42,525 bases of DNA from an uncultured Prevotella sp. (lineage in GTDB: Bacteria > Bacteroidota > Bacteroidia > Bacteroidales > Bacteroidaceae), in assembly GCA_905233425.1 (NCBI GenBank), contig CAJOEC010000035.1, positions 1 to 42,525 on the forward strand, in the 5' to 3' direction. Position numbers and translations under genes: made by a program. Positions 14,324 through 22,967 of this stretch are shown here, piece by piece. The notes below the pieces were generated by a model. It was not told the DNA's origin and did not search any database. It saw nothing but the letters and a program-made list of their open reading frames with translations. Within the stretch, counting starts at the first letter, position 1. Every line of letters starts with the position of its first letter.

Positions 14324-15700
14324 TTATTCTTCAAAAGAAATACATTGCTTAACAATTTGCTCGTAGCATTTCAATTTGTCTATTAATTCATCAACATTCA
14401 CTAATCCTATCCCAAAAACATCCTCTGTTGGGACTATTCCAATTGTCATGTATGTTCCTGCACCAAAACGTAATGGTTTTTCTATTCTTATTTCGTTTTT
14501 TTCTGAAACTTTCATGAGTCTGCTATAGTATTTCCATCGAACATCAGATCGGTTTCCATCCCCATTATATTCAATTTTATAACATAACTTCATCTCTTCA
14601 AATTGGAGGTACATCCTTATTTCATCATTTTCCACGAAATTCCACCATAGACCAAGAAATCCCCCTGCTGGATTTGCTACATAACTCCAACTTTCAACAT
14701 CAATATGTTTTTCTAATTCTTTATAGAATCCTTGCCACTCATACCATTGCCATTTATCAACAGGAAGAGATTTATAGCTATTTGTAGCATCTTCTATTTC
14801 TTGTAAATGTAACCGATAGTCTATAACCAAAGGATTCCTGCCTTTGTAAATATTTAAAACAGATAATAGATCTTGTCTATTTATGGTGTTATACCCTTGT
14901 GCCTGTATTGCTTTCTCAATGGATGAAGGCTCGTTACCCGTTTTTACATAAGCGTAAAATAGTTTTTGACGTTTGTCTTTATACTCATCCTCTACTATCT
15001 TTCTGTATCTGTTTAATTGGTCATCATGAATAGTAGTTCCAGTTTTGTCTTCAATTATCAGAAAAGCATCTTCATTAATTTCTACCCATACATCAATATT
15101 GTACCACTGGCGACCAACATCAACAGTATGGATTTCTTCTTTTTCTAAGCCTGTCAATAAAGATAGCAATGTCTTTCCTAACATACAAAGGTCTTTGTCA
15201 TCATGTATATATGTGTCATCAGCCCATTTTATTAACCATGACAAAATAGCATCTTGGCTCAACTCTGAGGTGGCATAAGAGAAAATATTTGGTGTTTTTG
15301 AATTTGATGTTGTCTGACATGACGCATTAATTAACTCAGAGATTTCTTTTATTCTAGGAGCATACAACTCCATGTTATCATTTATATAGCTTTTTAGAAA
15401 TTCAAGATCTTCGTCTTTTACTATTTCTTCTTTTAAAGAACTTTGTTTGCCCGTAATAGTAGCTATTAAAAGTTTTGCTAAGTCCAAAACCCTCCATAGA
15501 GGTATCTCTTCACTTTGTCTTGACCATTTCCCTCCATTCTCAGCCCATCTTAGAATCTTGGCAGAAAGGTCTTCAGGGTTCCATGTAGCTCTTCCAATAG
15601 AAAGAAACTTGGCGTCTCCAGCATACGCATCTTTTTCTGAATAATCTACACTTACGATTGGTTTGTGTGATAAATGTAATGGAATGTCTTTGTAACTCAT
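14324..15700 (-). CDS. PD-(D/E)XK nuclease-superfamily protein with N-terminal DUF6530-like domain
   Basis: This 458-residue protein starts at ATG 15700 (MSYKDIPLHLSHKPIV). The first 85 residues (SIGRATWNPEDLSAKI, KWSRQSEEIPLWRVLDLAKLL) resemble a small Bacteroidetes domain that I recall as DUF6530. From about residue 145 the chain resembles the PF14281 type of PD-(D/E)XK protein: AILSWLIKWAD, then D203 in NIDVWVEI and E217-x-K219 in LIIEDKTGT, a complete D...ExK active site. A C-terminal region (about 330-458) carries no motif I know. The gene is AT-rich relative to core genes. It probably acts as a DNA endonuclease in defence; the target is unknown. It follows the 15714 gene by 13 bp, so the two may be one operon. 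Confidence 0.8.
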   Translation of the reverse strand: MSYKDIPLHLSHKPIVSVDYSEKDAYAGDAKFLSIGRATWNPEDLSAKILRWAENGGKWSRQSEEIPLWRVLDLAKLLIATITGKQSSLKEEIVKDEDLEFLKSYINDNMELYAPRIKEISELINASCQTTSNSKTPNIFSYATSELSQDAILSWLIKWADDTYIHDDKDLCMLGKTLLSLLTGLEKEEIHTVDVGRQWYNIDVWVEINEDAFLIIEDKTGTTIHDDQLNRYRKIVEDEYKDKRQKLFYAYVKTGNEPSSIEKAIQAQGYNTINRQDLLSVLNIYKGRNPLVIDYRLHLQEIEDATNSYKSLPVDKWQWYEWQGFYKELEKHIDVESWSYVANPAGGFLGLWWNFVENDEIRMYLQFEEMKLCYKIEYNGDGNRSDVRWKYYSRLMKVSEKNEIRIEKPLRFGAGTYMTIGIVPTEDVFGIGLVNVDELIDKLKCYEQIVKQCISFEE

Positions 15701-15713
15701 AATAATACTTTTA

Positions 15714-15935
15714 TTAATCCAACTTTTCAAATTCAAAATCATTTGCTGAGCAACATGCTTTCTTGTAGTCAAACTGATACATGCGCGTGTACTGCTCTTT
15801 AATCTCTACAGCTCCATTGTAGAATGGAGTGGCAGTGTGCGAATGTGTCGTTACCGTAATAGCCATCTCTGGTGTCAACACTTGCCCATTTGACCGCTTC
15901 GTTCGTTTGGGCGTAATACGAAATACTTTTGACAT
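15714..15935 (-). CDS. Small unknown protein upstream of the PD-(D/E)XK gene
   Basis: This 73-residue protein begins MSKVFRITPKRTKRSNG and contains VLTPEMAITVTT, ATPFYNGAVEIKEQY and MYQFDYKKACC. I recall small Bacteroidetes proteins with the same layout (basic N-terminus, TPFYNGA, FDYKKA), all uncharacterised. It is cytosolic by composition. The stop codon lies 13 bp before the ATG of the nuclease fusion gene, suggesting co-transcription. A role as a regulator or partner of that nuclease is possible but not shown. Confidence 0.65.
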   Translation of the reverse strand: MSKVFRITPKRTKRSNGQVLTPEMAITVTTHSHTATPFYNGAVEIKEQYTRMYQFDYKKACCSANDFEFEKLD

Positions 15936-15959
15936 AACGTAATGTTTATCTTTTAGGAT

Positions 15960-16952
15960 TTATTCGTTCTGCTGATTAATCAGGTTCACCACGACTTTTA
16001 CCATCACGTCTTTCTCCTCTGTTCTGCTCTCGGCAATCATCAGGGTCAGGGCGACGAGGGTGTTATCGGCCAGGCGCTTGGAACCGTCGGGACGATAGAG
16101 GATGTGGTTGTTGTTGAGGAACCAAAGGAACAACGTGGCAGCGATGCGTTTGTTGCCATCGCTGAAGGAGTGGTTCTTTGTCACGAGGTATAGCAGCATG
16201 GCAGCTTTCTCCTCCACACTGGGATAAAGTTCCTCGCCGCCAAAGGTCTGGTAGATTTGTCCGATACTGCTCTTGAAGGAGTCGTCTTTCTCATTGCCGA
16301 ACAAGACGGAGCCGCCGAACTTGTCACGAAGGAGGCGAATCTCTTCCATCGCATTCTCGTAAGTGGCGTGGAAGGGCTCTTCCTTAGTCGTCTTGTCAAT
16401 GGTCAGTCGCTCATAGTCGTAGTTATCGAGCGTATCGAGGGCGTATGTATAGTCCGTCACCACCTCAAAAAGGGCACTCGTTTCGTCTGTGGAAAGCAGG
16501 GGCTGGCCCTGAATAGTGCGGCCCAGCATACCAACCAACTGGCGCAGTTCGCCAATCTGCTCACGATGTATGCGTTGATTGACGGCATAGCCCTTTACGA
16601 GATAATCTTTGATAATCTTTCGAGCCCAAATACGGAAAGCAGTACCACGCTTGCTATGAACACGATAGCCAACAGAAATAATAACGTCAAGGTCATAGTA
16701 TTTCACCCTACGAGAAACCAGTCTTTTACCTTCTTGTTGAACCTGTAAGTATTCCTTACATGTTGACTCCCTGACAAGTTCACCTTCCTTATAAGCATTA
16801 CCAATATGCATAGTTATGTTCTGCGGCGTCTTCTCAAACAACTCAGCCATCTGAGCCTGTGTCAGCCACACCGTCTCGTTCTCCAACCGGACATCAATCT
16901 GAGTCCGTCCGTCCTCTGTCTGATAGATTACTATCTTCTGATCTTCTTTCAT
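15960..16952 (-). CDS. RhuM-family protein with C-terminal Fic/Doc domain
   Basis: This 330-residue two-domain protein has a RhuM ('virulence protein') domain at residues about 8-125, with VWLTQAQMAELFEKTPQNI, VKYYDLDVIISVGYRV and AFRIWARKII. The C-terminal Fic/Doc domain (about 190-330) has the motif HSFSDGNKRIAA from H261. Fic proteins transfer AMP or phosphate to hydroxyl groups, and the GNKR form is close to Doc. The fusion is common in Bacteroidetes but its target is not established. A -7-like box (TAACTTTG, minus strand 16979-16972) lies 20 bp upstream, with a possible -33 at 17006-17003. No separate antitoxin gene is visible beside it. Confidence 0.9.
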   Translation of the reverse strand: MKEDQKIVIYQTEDGRTQIDVRLENETVWLTQAQMAELFEKTPQNITMHIGNAYKEGELVRESTCKEYLQVQQEGKRLVSRRVKYYDLDVIISVGYRVHSKRGTAFRIWARKIIKDYLVKGYAVNQRIHREQIGELRQLVGMLGRTIQGQPLLSTDETSALFEVVTDYTYALDTLDNYDYERLTIDKTTKEEPFHATYENAMEEIRLLRDKFGGSVLFGNEKDDSFKSSIGQIYQTFGGEELYPSVEEKAAMLLYLVTKNHSFSDGNKRIAATLFLWFLNNNHILYRPDGSKRLADNTLVALTLMIAESRTEEKDVMVKVVVNLINQQNE

Positions 16953-17038
16953 AACAATCTTAATTCTTTTGCAAAGTTACTACTTTTTATTGATGTAGTA
17001 TACAAAAATCGAAAATGTTACAACTCAAAGGCACCTTT

Positions 17039-17530
17039 TTACAATATTTCTCTTGCTATCCAGGCGCAGGCCTCTGCGTCGGCGAGGGCGTGGTGGTGAC
17101 GCTCCAGGTTGTAGCCGCAGGCAGCAGCGACGGTATGGAGCTGGTGGTTGGGCAGATGGGGGAGGCGGCGACGGGAGGCGATTAGGGTGCAGTGGAACTC
17201 GTAGTCGGGGTAGTCCATCTGGTAGCAACGGGATACGGCTTTCAGGCAGCTCTCGTCGAAGGATTTGTTGTGAGCCACAAGGGGCAAACCTTCGATGAGC
17301 GGTTCTATCTGTGCCCATACCTTGGGGAAGACGGGGGCTTCCTCGGTGTCCTCACGGGTGAGGCCGTGCACCTGACTGCACCAGTAGTTGTAGTAGTTCG
17401 GCTCGGACTGGATGAGGGAGTAGAAGGAATCGACAATCTCGCCATTCCGCACGATAACCACTCCCACGGAGCAGACGCTCGACCGCTCGTTGTTGGCTGT
17501 CTCAAAGTCTATTGCTGCAAAGTTCTCCAT
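17039..17530 (-). CDS. DEDDh 3'-5' exonuclease, DnaQ/epsilon family
   Basis: This 163-residue protein begins at ATG 17530 (MENFAAIDFETANNERS). The Exo I motif AIDFETA supplies D7 or D8 and E10-type ligands, Exo II is HNKSFDESCL, and Exo III is HHALADAEAC. Compact size and sequence match stand-alone epsilon-like exonucleases rather than the polymerase subunit. The start follows the stop of the WYL gene by one base (TGATATG), so translation is coupled. With a WYL regulator it forms a two-gene unit of a kind often seen near defence genes. The substrate (DNA or RNA) cannot be told. Confidence 0.87.
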   Translation of the reverse strand: MENFAAIDFETANNERSSVCSVGVVIVRNGEIVDSFYSLIQSEPNYYNYWCSQVHGLTREDTEEAPVFPKVWAQIEPLIEGLPLVAHNKSFDESCLKAVSRCYQMDYPDYEFHCTLIASRRRLPHLPNHQLHTVAAACGYNLERHHHALADAEACAWIAREIL

Positions 17531-17531
17531 A

Positions 17532-18440
17532 TCAGTCTTGTTTGTAATGGTTCCACATACGTTTAACGATGGCCGCCACCTCATCGCGGAGCCATGTGGG
17601 CGAAAGTACCTCGACGTCGGCGCCGTTCCAGAGCAGTTCCTGGATGAAGTCGAAGGTGGGGCGGACCTGTAGGGTGAAAATGCTGTACTCGTCGTTGCGC
17701 TCCGTCTCTTCCTGCGACTCATGCAGCCTCAACGAGCGGAGGTAGTTGGCCTGACCTGCCGACACTTTCAGCCGGACGGTCTCTACCTTTGTACCGTCGC
17801 CGGCGATGATGCCAAAGCAGCCATCGAAGAACTCGTCGGGATAGAAGTCCTTGGGATAGGTGAAACGACTTTCCGTAGCCTCAAGATGCCGCACGCGGTC
17901 GAGGGCGTAAATCATCACCTTATTATAATAAGGGCTGCGGGCCACAAGATACCACCGCTGGCGAAAGAGTTTGAGACATAGAGGCTCCACGTCGAATGTA
18001 TTCTCCTCGTCGCGGAAAAAGCTCTGGTAAGTCATGCTGAGCACAGTATTCTTTTTCAGCGCATCAAGGATGACGGGCAGATACTGTTGGCCTTCGGGAA
18101 TCTCCTCCAACAGAATCTTGTCCTTGATGCCGATATTGGTCTGCAACAGACAGCTGACGGATAGCGTGTTGAACAGCCAACTGCGCATACTGCCGCTACT
18201 CAGTTCGCTGACGTTCTCAATATAGTAGCGGTATTCGCCCCGTCCCTCATTGGCAATGTAGAGGCCGAAAAGTTCCTCGACGGCGATGCGCCACTTGTGG
18301 AAGGTGCGTTCCGGTATCTCCAGCCCGTCGCTCATGTCATTGGCCAGCCACCGGCGGTTGATCTCCTTCAGCGAGATACGCCTTGCCCGATAGATGGTCT
18401 CCACTAACCACACATACTTGTTCAATTGATTCGTAGCCAT
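17532..18440 (-). CDS. WYL-domain transcriptional regulator
   Basis: This 302-residue regulator starts at ATG 18440 (MATNQLNKYVWLVETIYRARR). The N-terminal 75 residues form a winged-helix-like region (ISLKEINRRWL, RTFHKWRIAVEELFG). The WYL domain follows at about 135-215 with the signatures LSMTYQSF, EPLCLKLFRQRWYLVAR and IYALDRVRHLE, and then the WCX C-terminal extension (TVRLKVSAGQANYLRSL, ending WLRDEVAAIVKRM). WYL regulators sense nucleic acid fragments or nucleotides and often control defence or DNA-repair genes. It is the first gene of a two-gene operon with the exonuclease. A minus-strand TACCTTTG box (18472-18465) is 25 bp upstream. Confidence 0.92.
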   Translation of the reverse strand: MATNQLNKYVWLVETIYRARRISLKEINRRWLANDMSDGLEIPERTFHKWRIAVEELFGLYIANEGRGEYRYYIENVSELSSGSMRSWLFNTLSVSCLLQTNIGIKDKILLEEIPEGQQYLPVILDALKKNTVLSMTYQSFFRDEENTFDVEPLCLKLFRQRWYLVARSPYYNKVMIYALDRVRHLEATESRFTYPKDFYPDEFFDGCFGIIAGDGTKVETVRLKVSAGQANYLRSLRLHESQEETERNDEYSIFTLQVRPTFDFIQELLWNGADVEVLSPTWLRDEVAAIVKRMWNHYKQD

Positions 18441-18514
18441 ACACGTTTTTGGGTTTGTATGGTGCAAAGGTAGCACTTTCCTCTGCCATATTCGGGCACA
18501 CCTCTGTTAAAAAA

Positions 18515-19927
18515 TCACAGGAACAGGTCGTCCATCGTCACCTCACTCTGTATAAAGCCGTTATACTGGCTTGGCTTCAGGCCGTAGGTTGTTACCATGG
18601 TCAGATGGAGGGCCTTGGTGGTGCCTGTATGCAGACGGAACGATTCCAGACGGTCGTTTAAGTGCTCGGTGTATGCTCTTGTCAGTTCATAGCGGCCACG
18701 GGCATATTTCATCTCGCAGAGGTTCACCACATGGTCACGCCGGTCTATCACCAAGTCTATCTGCTCGCGCCGTCCATTGTCGGCATGGTTCCATGAGCAC
18801 ACCTCGGTCAGCACTCCGGCAATGCCTAACCGCTGCTTTATCTGCGGGATGTGGTGCAGGCAGACCTGCTCGAAGGCATATCCGCTCCACGCCGTCCGGC
18901 GGGGGTTGTCGGTCATATTGCTCCACTGGTGCTCATCGTGCCCGTTTCGGTCTTTGATGAAACGCAGATAGAACAGGGTGTAGAGGTCGGTGAGCTGGAA
19001 CAGGGCGTCGCGCTGTTTCTTGCCAAAGGCGTAGTATTTGGTCAGGAAGTCGCAGTTGCACAAGTTGTTGAGCACCTCCGTAATCTTGCCTCCGTCTGGC
19101 AACCGAAGAGCCTCCTTGATTTCCTTCAGAGTCAGTCCCTTGGCCTTCTGTCCGATGGTCTCAATCACATTGCGGTACATGACAGAGTCGTTGAAAAGCG
19201 AGCGCAACAGGAATTCGTATTCCTTACGCAGGGGTGCGTCTGTGGAGAAGAAGAGACTGTCGATGTTTTGCGACAGACTCATGCCTGGCTGCAACAGGCT
19301 CAGATAGTAAGGTGTGCCCCCCATTATCATATAATTCTCCAACAGCTGATAGCGGTCGAGGCGCACGTTTTGCGACCGCAGCATCAGCTCTGCCTCACGA
19401 AGCGTGAAGGGCTGCAGACGCAGACTACGTGTAAGTCGGTTGTGCAGTCCTCCTTTGTCGCCTATCAACTTTTCGGTCATCCATGTGGTGGCCGAGCCAC
19501 AAACCACCATCATCAGCCGTTCCTGCTGGCATCCCCAACTGTTCCAGAACAGTTCGAGGGCTTTCGTGAATCGCGACTTTGGCGTATCAAGCCACGGCAA
19601 TTCATCAATGAACACCACTATACGGCGCTTGCGCAGACCGCTGAGATACGTCTGCAGCTGGTCGAAGGCGTCAAACCAGTTGTTTACAACGGGGAAAGCA
19701 CCACCCGAATGAACATTAAGCCGCTTGCAGAAGAAGGCAAGCTGCTCCTCGCGTGTGCCCTCGTAGATGCCAGTGGTATAAAAGTCGAACTGGTCCTTGA
19801 AATACTGGCGCACCAAATAGGTCTTGCCTATGCGCCGACGCCCATAGACAGCCACGAACTCGGGCTTGCCTGAGTCATAGCACGTTTGCAACACTGTCTG
19901 CTCTCGTTCTCTTCCAATAATCTCCAT
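18515..19927 (-). CDS. Orphan AAA ATPase with DUF234-type C-terminus
   Basis: This 470-residue protein has an N-terminal STAND/AAA-like ATPase core: Walker A GRRRIGKTY (residues 29-37), Walker B RRIVVFIDELPWLD, and a sensor at VVCGSATTW. Middle winged-helix segments (LTLKEIKEALRL) follow, and the C-terminus looks like the DUF234 nuclease-like domain, with EQIDLVID and VVNLCEMKYA (D...ExK type). This is the archaeal-type ATPase_2/DUF234 family, abundant and uncharacterised in Prevotella and Bacteroides. It is monocistronic, with a TACCTTTG box (minus strand, 19958-19951) 24 bp before the ATG. Confidence 0.88.
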   Translation of the reverse strand: MEIIGREREQTVLQTCYDSGKPEFVAVYGRRRIGKTYLVRQYFKDQFDFYTTGIYEGTREEQLAFFCKRLNVHSGGAFPVVNNWFDAFDQLQTYLSGLRKRRIVVFIDELPWLDTPKSRFTKALELFWNSWGCQQERLMMVVCGSATTWMTEKLIGDKGGLHNRLTRSLRLQPFTLREAELMLRSQNVRLDRYQLLENYMIMGGTPYYLSLLQPGMSLSQNIDSLFFSTDAPLRKEYEFLLRSLFNDSVMYRNVIETIGQKAKGLTLKEIKEALRLPDGGKITEVLNNLCNCDFLTKYYAFGKKQRDALFQLTDLYTLFYLRFIKDRNGHDEHQWSNMTDNPRRTAWSGYAFEQVCLHHIPQIKQRLGIAGVLTEVCSWNHADNGRREQIDLVIDRRDHVVNLCEMKYARGRYELTRAYTEHLNDRLESFRLHTGTTKALHLTMVTTYGLKPSQYNGFIQSEVTMDDLFL

Positions 19928-19997
19928 AGCGATAGTCTATAACTGTGCCGCAAAGGTACAAAAAAAGGGGTTACGGAACAACTATTTTCAAAATTAT

Positions 19998-20034
19998 TGT
20001 GCCGTAAGTGCTTTTTTTTAACACTTACGGCACA
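19998..20034. terminator. Perfect 13-bp hairpin between STAS and ATPase genes
   Basis: TGTGCCGTAAGTG (19998-20010) pairs with CACTTACGGCACA (20022-20034), with an 11-nt T-rich loop. It lies downstream of the STAS gene and 71 bp upstream of the ATPase ATG. There is no T-run after the stem on the minus strand, so it may be an operator or an mRNA-end structure rather than a standard terminator. Confidence 0.55.
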
Positions 20035-20099
20035 GGTATAGCTTGGAATGTTCAGGTAGTTGTCGGGAGCAAAACAGATGGTTTTGCCATGAGTCTGGC

Positions 20100-20402
20100 T
20101 CACACGATCTCAAAAAGGCTGATGAACCCAGTGAGCCTGAACACCTCCTTGATGTCGTCGTTGAGGCTTTTCAGCACCACCTTGCTGCCTCCGGACTTGG
20201 CACCCTTTAGGATGCTGATGAGTATGCGCAGCCCGCTTGACGCGATATACTCCAGACGCTCACAGTCGATGACGACGTCCTTCCCCTGGCTGTCGTAAAG
20301 GGGTTGCAATGTCTGTTCCACTTCTACGGCAGCAGCCGTGTCGAGTTCTCCCTCAAGGGTGACGAGGAACTTGTCCTCCAGTTGTTCAAATGTTGTCTTC
20401 AT
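20100..20402 (-). CDS. STAS-domain anti-sigma factor antagonist
   Basis: This 100-residue single-domain STAS protein starts at ATG 20402. The typical core is visible: VTLEGELDTAAAVEVEQTL, VVIDCERLEYIASSGLRIL and the regulatory serines S55/S56. In partner-switching systems the STAS serine is phosphorylated by a HATPase-type kinase and dephosphorylated by a PP2C phosphatase. Both activities are predicted in the overlapping upstream gene, whose stop overlaps this ATG (ATGA). The downstream target is not evident here: no sigma-B-type factor lies next to it. Confidence 0.92.
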   Translation of the reverse strand: MKTTFEQLEDKFLVTLEGELDTAAAVEVEQTLQPLYDSQGKDVVIDCERLEYIASSGLRILISILKGAKSGGSKVVLKSLNDDIKEVFRLTGFISLFEIV

Positions 20403-22588
20403 GATGATATATTTTTTGTTAGTGTAAGCACGTTCTTGCCATCGGTTCGCTCGTAGTTGACAGTATCCATAAGTTCCCTGACGAGGAGTATTCCCAGTCC
20501 TCCCACTGGTCGTTCCTCTACCGAAAGCGTTGTGTCGGCGGTGGCGGTTTCCGTGGGATTGAAGGCTACGCCCGCGTCGGTGATTATGAACTTCAGCTGT
20601 CGGTCGGTTGAGCATGTCACTCGTATGACGACATTGCCCTTTGTCCCTGCGGGATAGGCATATTCCATCACGTTCACCACAGCCTCCTCTAAGGCCAGTC
20701 GCATTTTCGATGCCAATGGCTTGGGTATGTCCAACCGCGCCATCACATCTTTTATAAAGGCGCTCAGCCGTGTCACCTCTTTCACGTCGTTGGGCAGCGT
20801 CAGCGTCTCGTCGAATACCAGCTGCTCTCGCTTCGGTGTATATCTGATTGCCAGCAGCGTCAGGTCGTCGCTCTGCATTTCGGCAAAGCGTTGCACCTCG
20901 GCAATGACATCGTCCACCAGAGTCTTCACATCGGTGTTGTCATGGTTTTCGAGCAGGCTCACGAGGCGGTCTCTGCCAAACATCTCTCCATTGACGCTCT
21001 TAGCCTCGGTTATTCCGTCGGTATAGAGGAACAGCGTTGTCCCTGGCTGCATGACGGTCTCCTGCATCTCGTAATGGAAGTCGTTGAACAGCCCGATGGG
21101 CAGGTTTGGCTTGGCGTCGATAAACCCGGCCTTCTCCCTGAGAAGTATTGGCAGTTCGTGTCCGGCATTGGAGTAGCGCAGGTGTCCTGTGGGCAGGTCG
21201 AGCACGCCTATGAACATGGTGACGAATATGTTCGCCTTGTTGTTTCGGCATCCCGACTCGTTGAGTCGGTCGAGGATATGCGCAGGATTGTCGTTGCGCG
21301 ATGCTATGTTGTAGAACATAGCCTGTTCGATGGCCATGATTATTGCCGCCGGAACGCCCTTCCCGCTGACATCGCCTATGCAGAAGAACAGCTTCCCGTC
21401 GCGCACGAAGACATTGTAGAGGTCGCCGCCGACGGCCTTGGCAGGGATGAGCCGTCCCTGCACCTTCACATCGTCGACTCCCGCCAGAGCCTCGGCATAG
21501 ACGGGCAGCAATGTCTGCTGTATGCCGCTGGCTATGCGCAGTTCGCCGTCCATGCGTTCCTTCTCGAGGGTCTTGGTCTGAAGTCTCTTCTCGCCACGCA
21601 CAAACAGCCAAACCACGAACAACATTATGCCGAAAGCCAACACCGAGAAGAACAGCAGCTTGAGGCGCAGCTCGGAGAGCGTGGCATAGACCTCGTCGTC
21701 GTAGCATACAACGGCAATACGCCAACGCGGTATTCCCTTCATATAGGTGTAGATGATGCTTCCCTCGCGCCCTTCGGCCTCAAAGTCTATCATAGTGCCC
21801 CGCCCGTTGAACACCTGCTTACGACTCACGGTACTGTCGTTAATCAGTCGGATGACACGATCCTGCGTCTCCAAGCTGACACGGTCTTCCGAGGGTTTGA
21901 TGACAGGCTTTCCTTCCTCTGAGAGCAGCATCACGAACGACGATGGAAAGAGATGCCTCATGTCAATGGTGTCGCGCAGCCAGTCTAACGAGATGTCGAT
22001 GCCCACTACGCCGGCCAGCTCTTCTGAGGTGTCTTTCAATGGCAGCACATACGACGTCACCATTCCCTCGGCCCCTTCGTTGTCCATGTATGGGGCGGCC
22101 CAGCGTCCGCCATCTCCCACCATGGCATTATTGTAGAACTCGCTCTGCGTGTAGTCGTGGCTCTCGCCCCCCAGATGTTTCCATTCCACCCCCATAGTCT
22201 CACTTCCACGCCGCAGGGCGTAGATTTCAAACAGCCGGTCTTTGTCGGGATAGTAGTCTGGTCTGAAGCAAACGAAGCTGCCGCGTACCTGCCTGCTGTA
22301 GAGCACCATCTGCTTCAGCACATCCTCAATCTTGTCGCGGTCTGACAGACTGGTTGAAAACTCGTAGACATGGTTGTGAAGTATGTCCTCAGCCGAGTTC
22401 AGGGTGCTCTTGATAAGGATGGCCTTCGTCCTAAGCTCGCCGAAGGCGTTTTTCTCCAGATGTTCCTCCATCAGATTGTGGGCATAGTAGTATTGCACAC
22501 CCGACAACAGTTCGAGCAGCACCACAGCCGTTATCACAAGCAGCAGCCCGCGCCACTTCCTCAACGAAGGCAGATATTTCTTTATCAT
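20399..22588 (-). CDS. Membrane sensor: Cache - SpoIIE phosphatase - HATPase (RsbU/RsbW-like fusion)
   Basis: This 729-residue membrane protein has a transmembrane helix at about 14-31, an extracytoplasmic Cache-like sensor (about 35-300, FVCFRPDYYPDKDRLF, VVGIDISLDWL), and a second helix at about 311-330. A SpoIIE/PP2C phosphatase domain follows (about 365-585) with metal ligands in AVGGDLYN (D389), GDVSGKGVPAA (D406), YTDGITEA (D523) and QSDDLTLLA (D574/D575). The C-terminus is a HATPase_c kinase (about 600-729): N-box EEAVVNVMEYAY and the GGLGILLVREL glycine loop. Phosphatase and kinase activities for the STAS partner therefore sit in one chain that reads an external signal. A TAACTTTG box (minus strand, 22636-22629) is 41 bp upstream. 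Confidence 0.92.
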   Translation of the reverse strand: MIKKYLPSLRKWRGLLLVITAVVLLELLSGVQYYYAHNLMEEHLEKNAFGELRTKAILIKSTLNSAEDILHNHVYEFSTSLSDRDKIEDVLKQMVLYSRQVRGSFVCFRPDYYPDKDRLFEIYALRRGSETMGVEWKHLGGESHDYTQSEFYNNAMVGDGGRWAAPYMDNEGAEGMVTSYVLPLKDTSEELAGVVGIDISLDWLRDTIDMRHLFPSSFVMLLSEEGKPVIKPSEDRVSLETQDRVIRLINDSTVSRKQVFNGRGTMIDFEAEGREGSIIYTYMKGIPRWRIAVVCYDDEVYATLSELRLKLLFFSVLAFGIMLFVVWLFVRGEKRLQTKTLEKERMDGELRIASGIQQTLLPVYAEALAGVDDVKVQGRLIPAKAVGGDLYNVFVRDGKLFFCIGDVSGKGVPAAIIMAIEQAMFYNIASRNDNPAHILDRLNESGCRNNKANIFVTMFIGVLDLPTGHLRYSNAGHELPILLREKAGFIDAKPNLPIGLFNDFHYEMQETVMQPGTTLFLYTDGITEAKSVNGEMFGRDRLVSLLENHDNTDVKTLVDDVIAEVQRFAEMQSDDLTLLAIRYTPKREQLVFDETLTLPNDVKEVTRLSAFIKDVMARLDIPKPLASKMRLALEEAVVNVMEYAYPAGTKGNVVIRVTCSTDRQLKFIITDAGVAFNPTETATADTTLSVEERPVGGLGILLVRELMDTVNYERTDGKNVLTLTKNISS

Positions 22589-22783
22589 ATCAGTCTCAGC
22601 CTAATTATGCTTTGCTTAGTCTCGGCTGCAAAGTTACACAATCTTTTTGAATCTCTGTTTTTTTTTCCAAAGTTTTTTAGTAATTCCGCTAAAAACGGCC
22701 CGAAAGACCAATGAAGCATACCGAGGGCGTTGCCCTGGGCTGGCTGCTTGCTGGCCTTTCAGGCCATTCTGGAGACGTCAAAA

Positions 22784-22846
22784 AGTTCGCGCCGTGCGAA
22801 CTCCGAGTTCGCGCCGTGCGGACTGACAGTTCGCCCGGCGCGAACT
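22784..22846. repeat. Three tandem 19-bp palindromes, 22-bp period
   Basis: AGTTCGCGCCGTGCGAACT (22784), AGTTCGCGCCGTGCGGACT (22806) and AGTTCGCCCGGCGCGAACT (22828) each carry inverted arms AGTTCGC/GCGAACT. Spacers are three bases. A period of two helical turns places all copies on one face of the DNA, as for an operator array, but a dispersed repeat element is equally possible. Confidence 0.8.
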
Positions 22847-22967
22847 GTTTCCATGCTCCAGGGGGCTGAAAGGACAGAAATATTCAGACTTGTTCGCTGA
22901 ACGGCAACAAATTTGGCGATTTTCGTTAATCTTCCAAAAAAGAGAAGGCAGTGTCGCTTTTTTTTCG

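Noticed and set aside
13782..15935. A restriction-modification system
   Set aside because: Two nuclease-like genes are present but no methyltransferase motif or specificity subunit is seen in this segment.
22784..22846. CRISPR-like repeat-spacer structure
   Set aside because: Spacers are only three bases; these are tandem palindromes.
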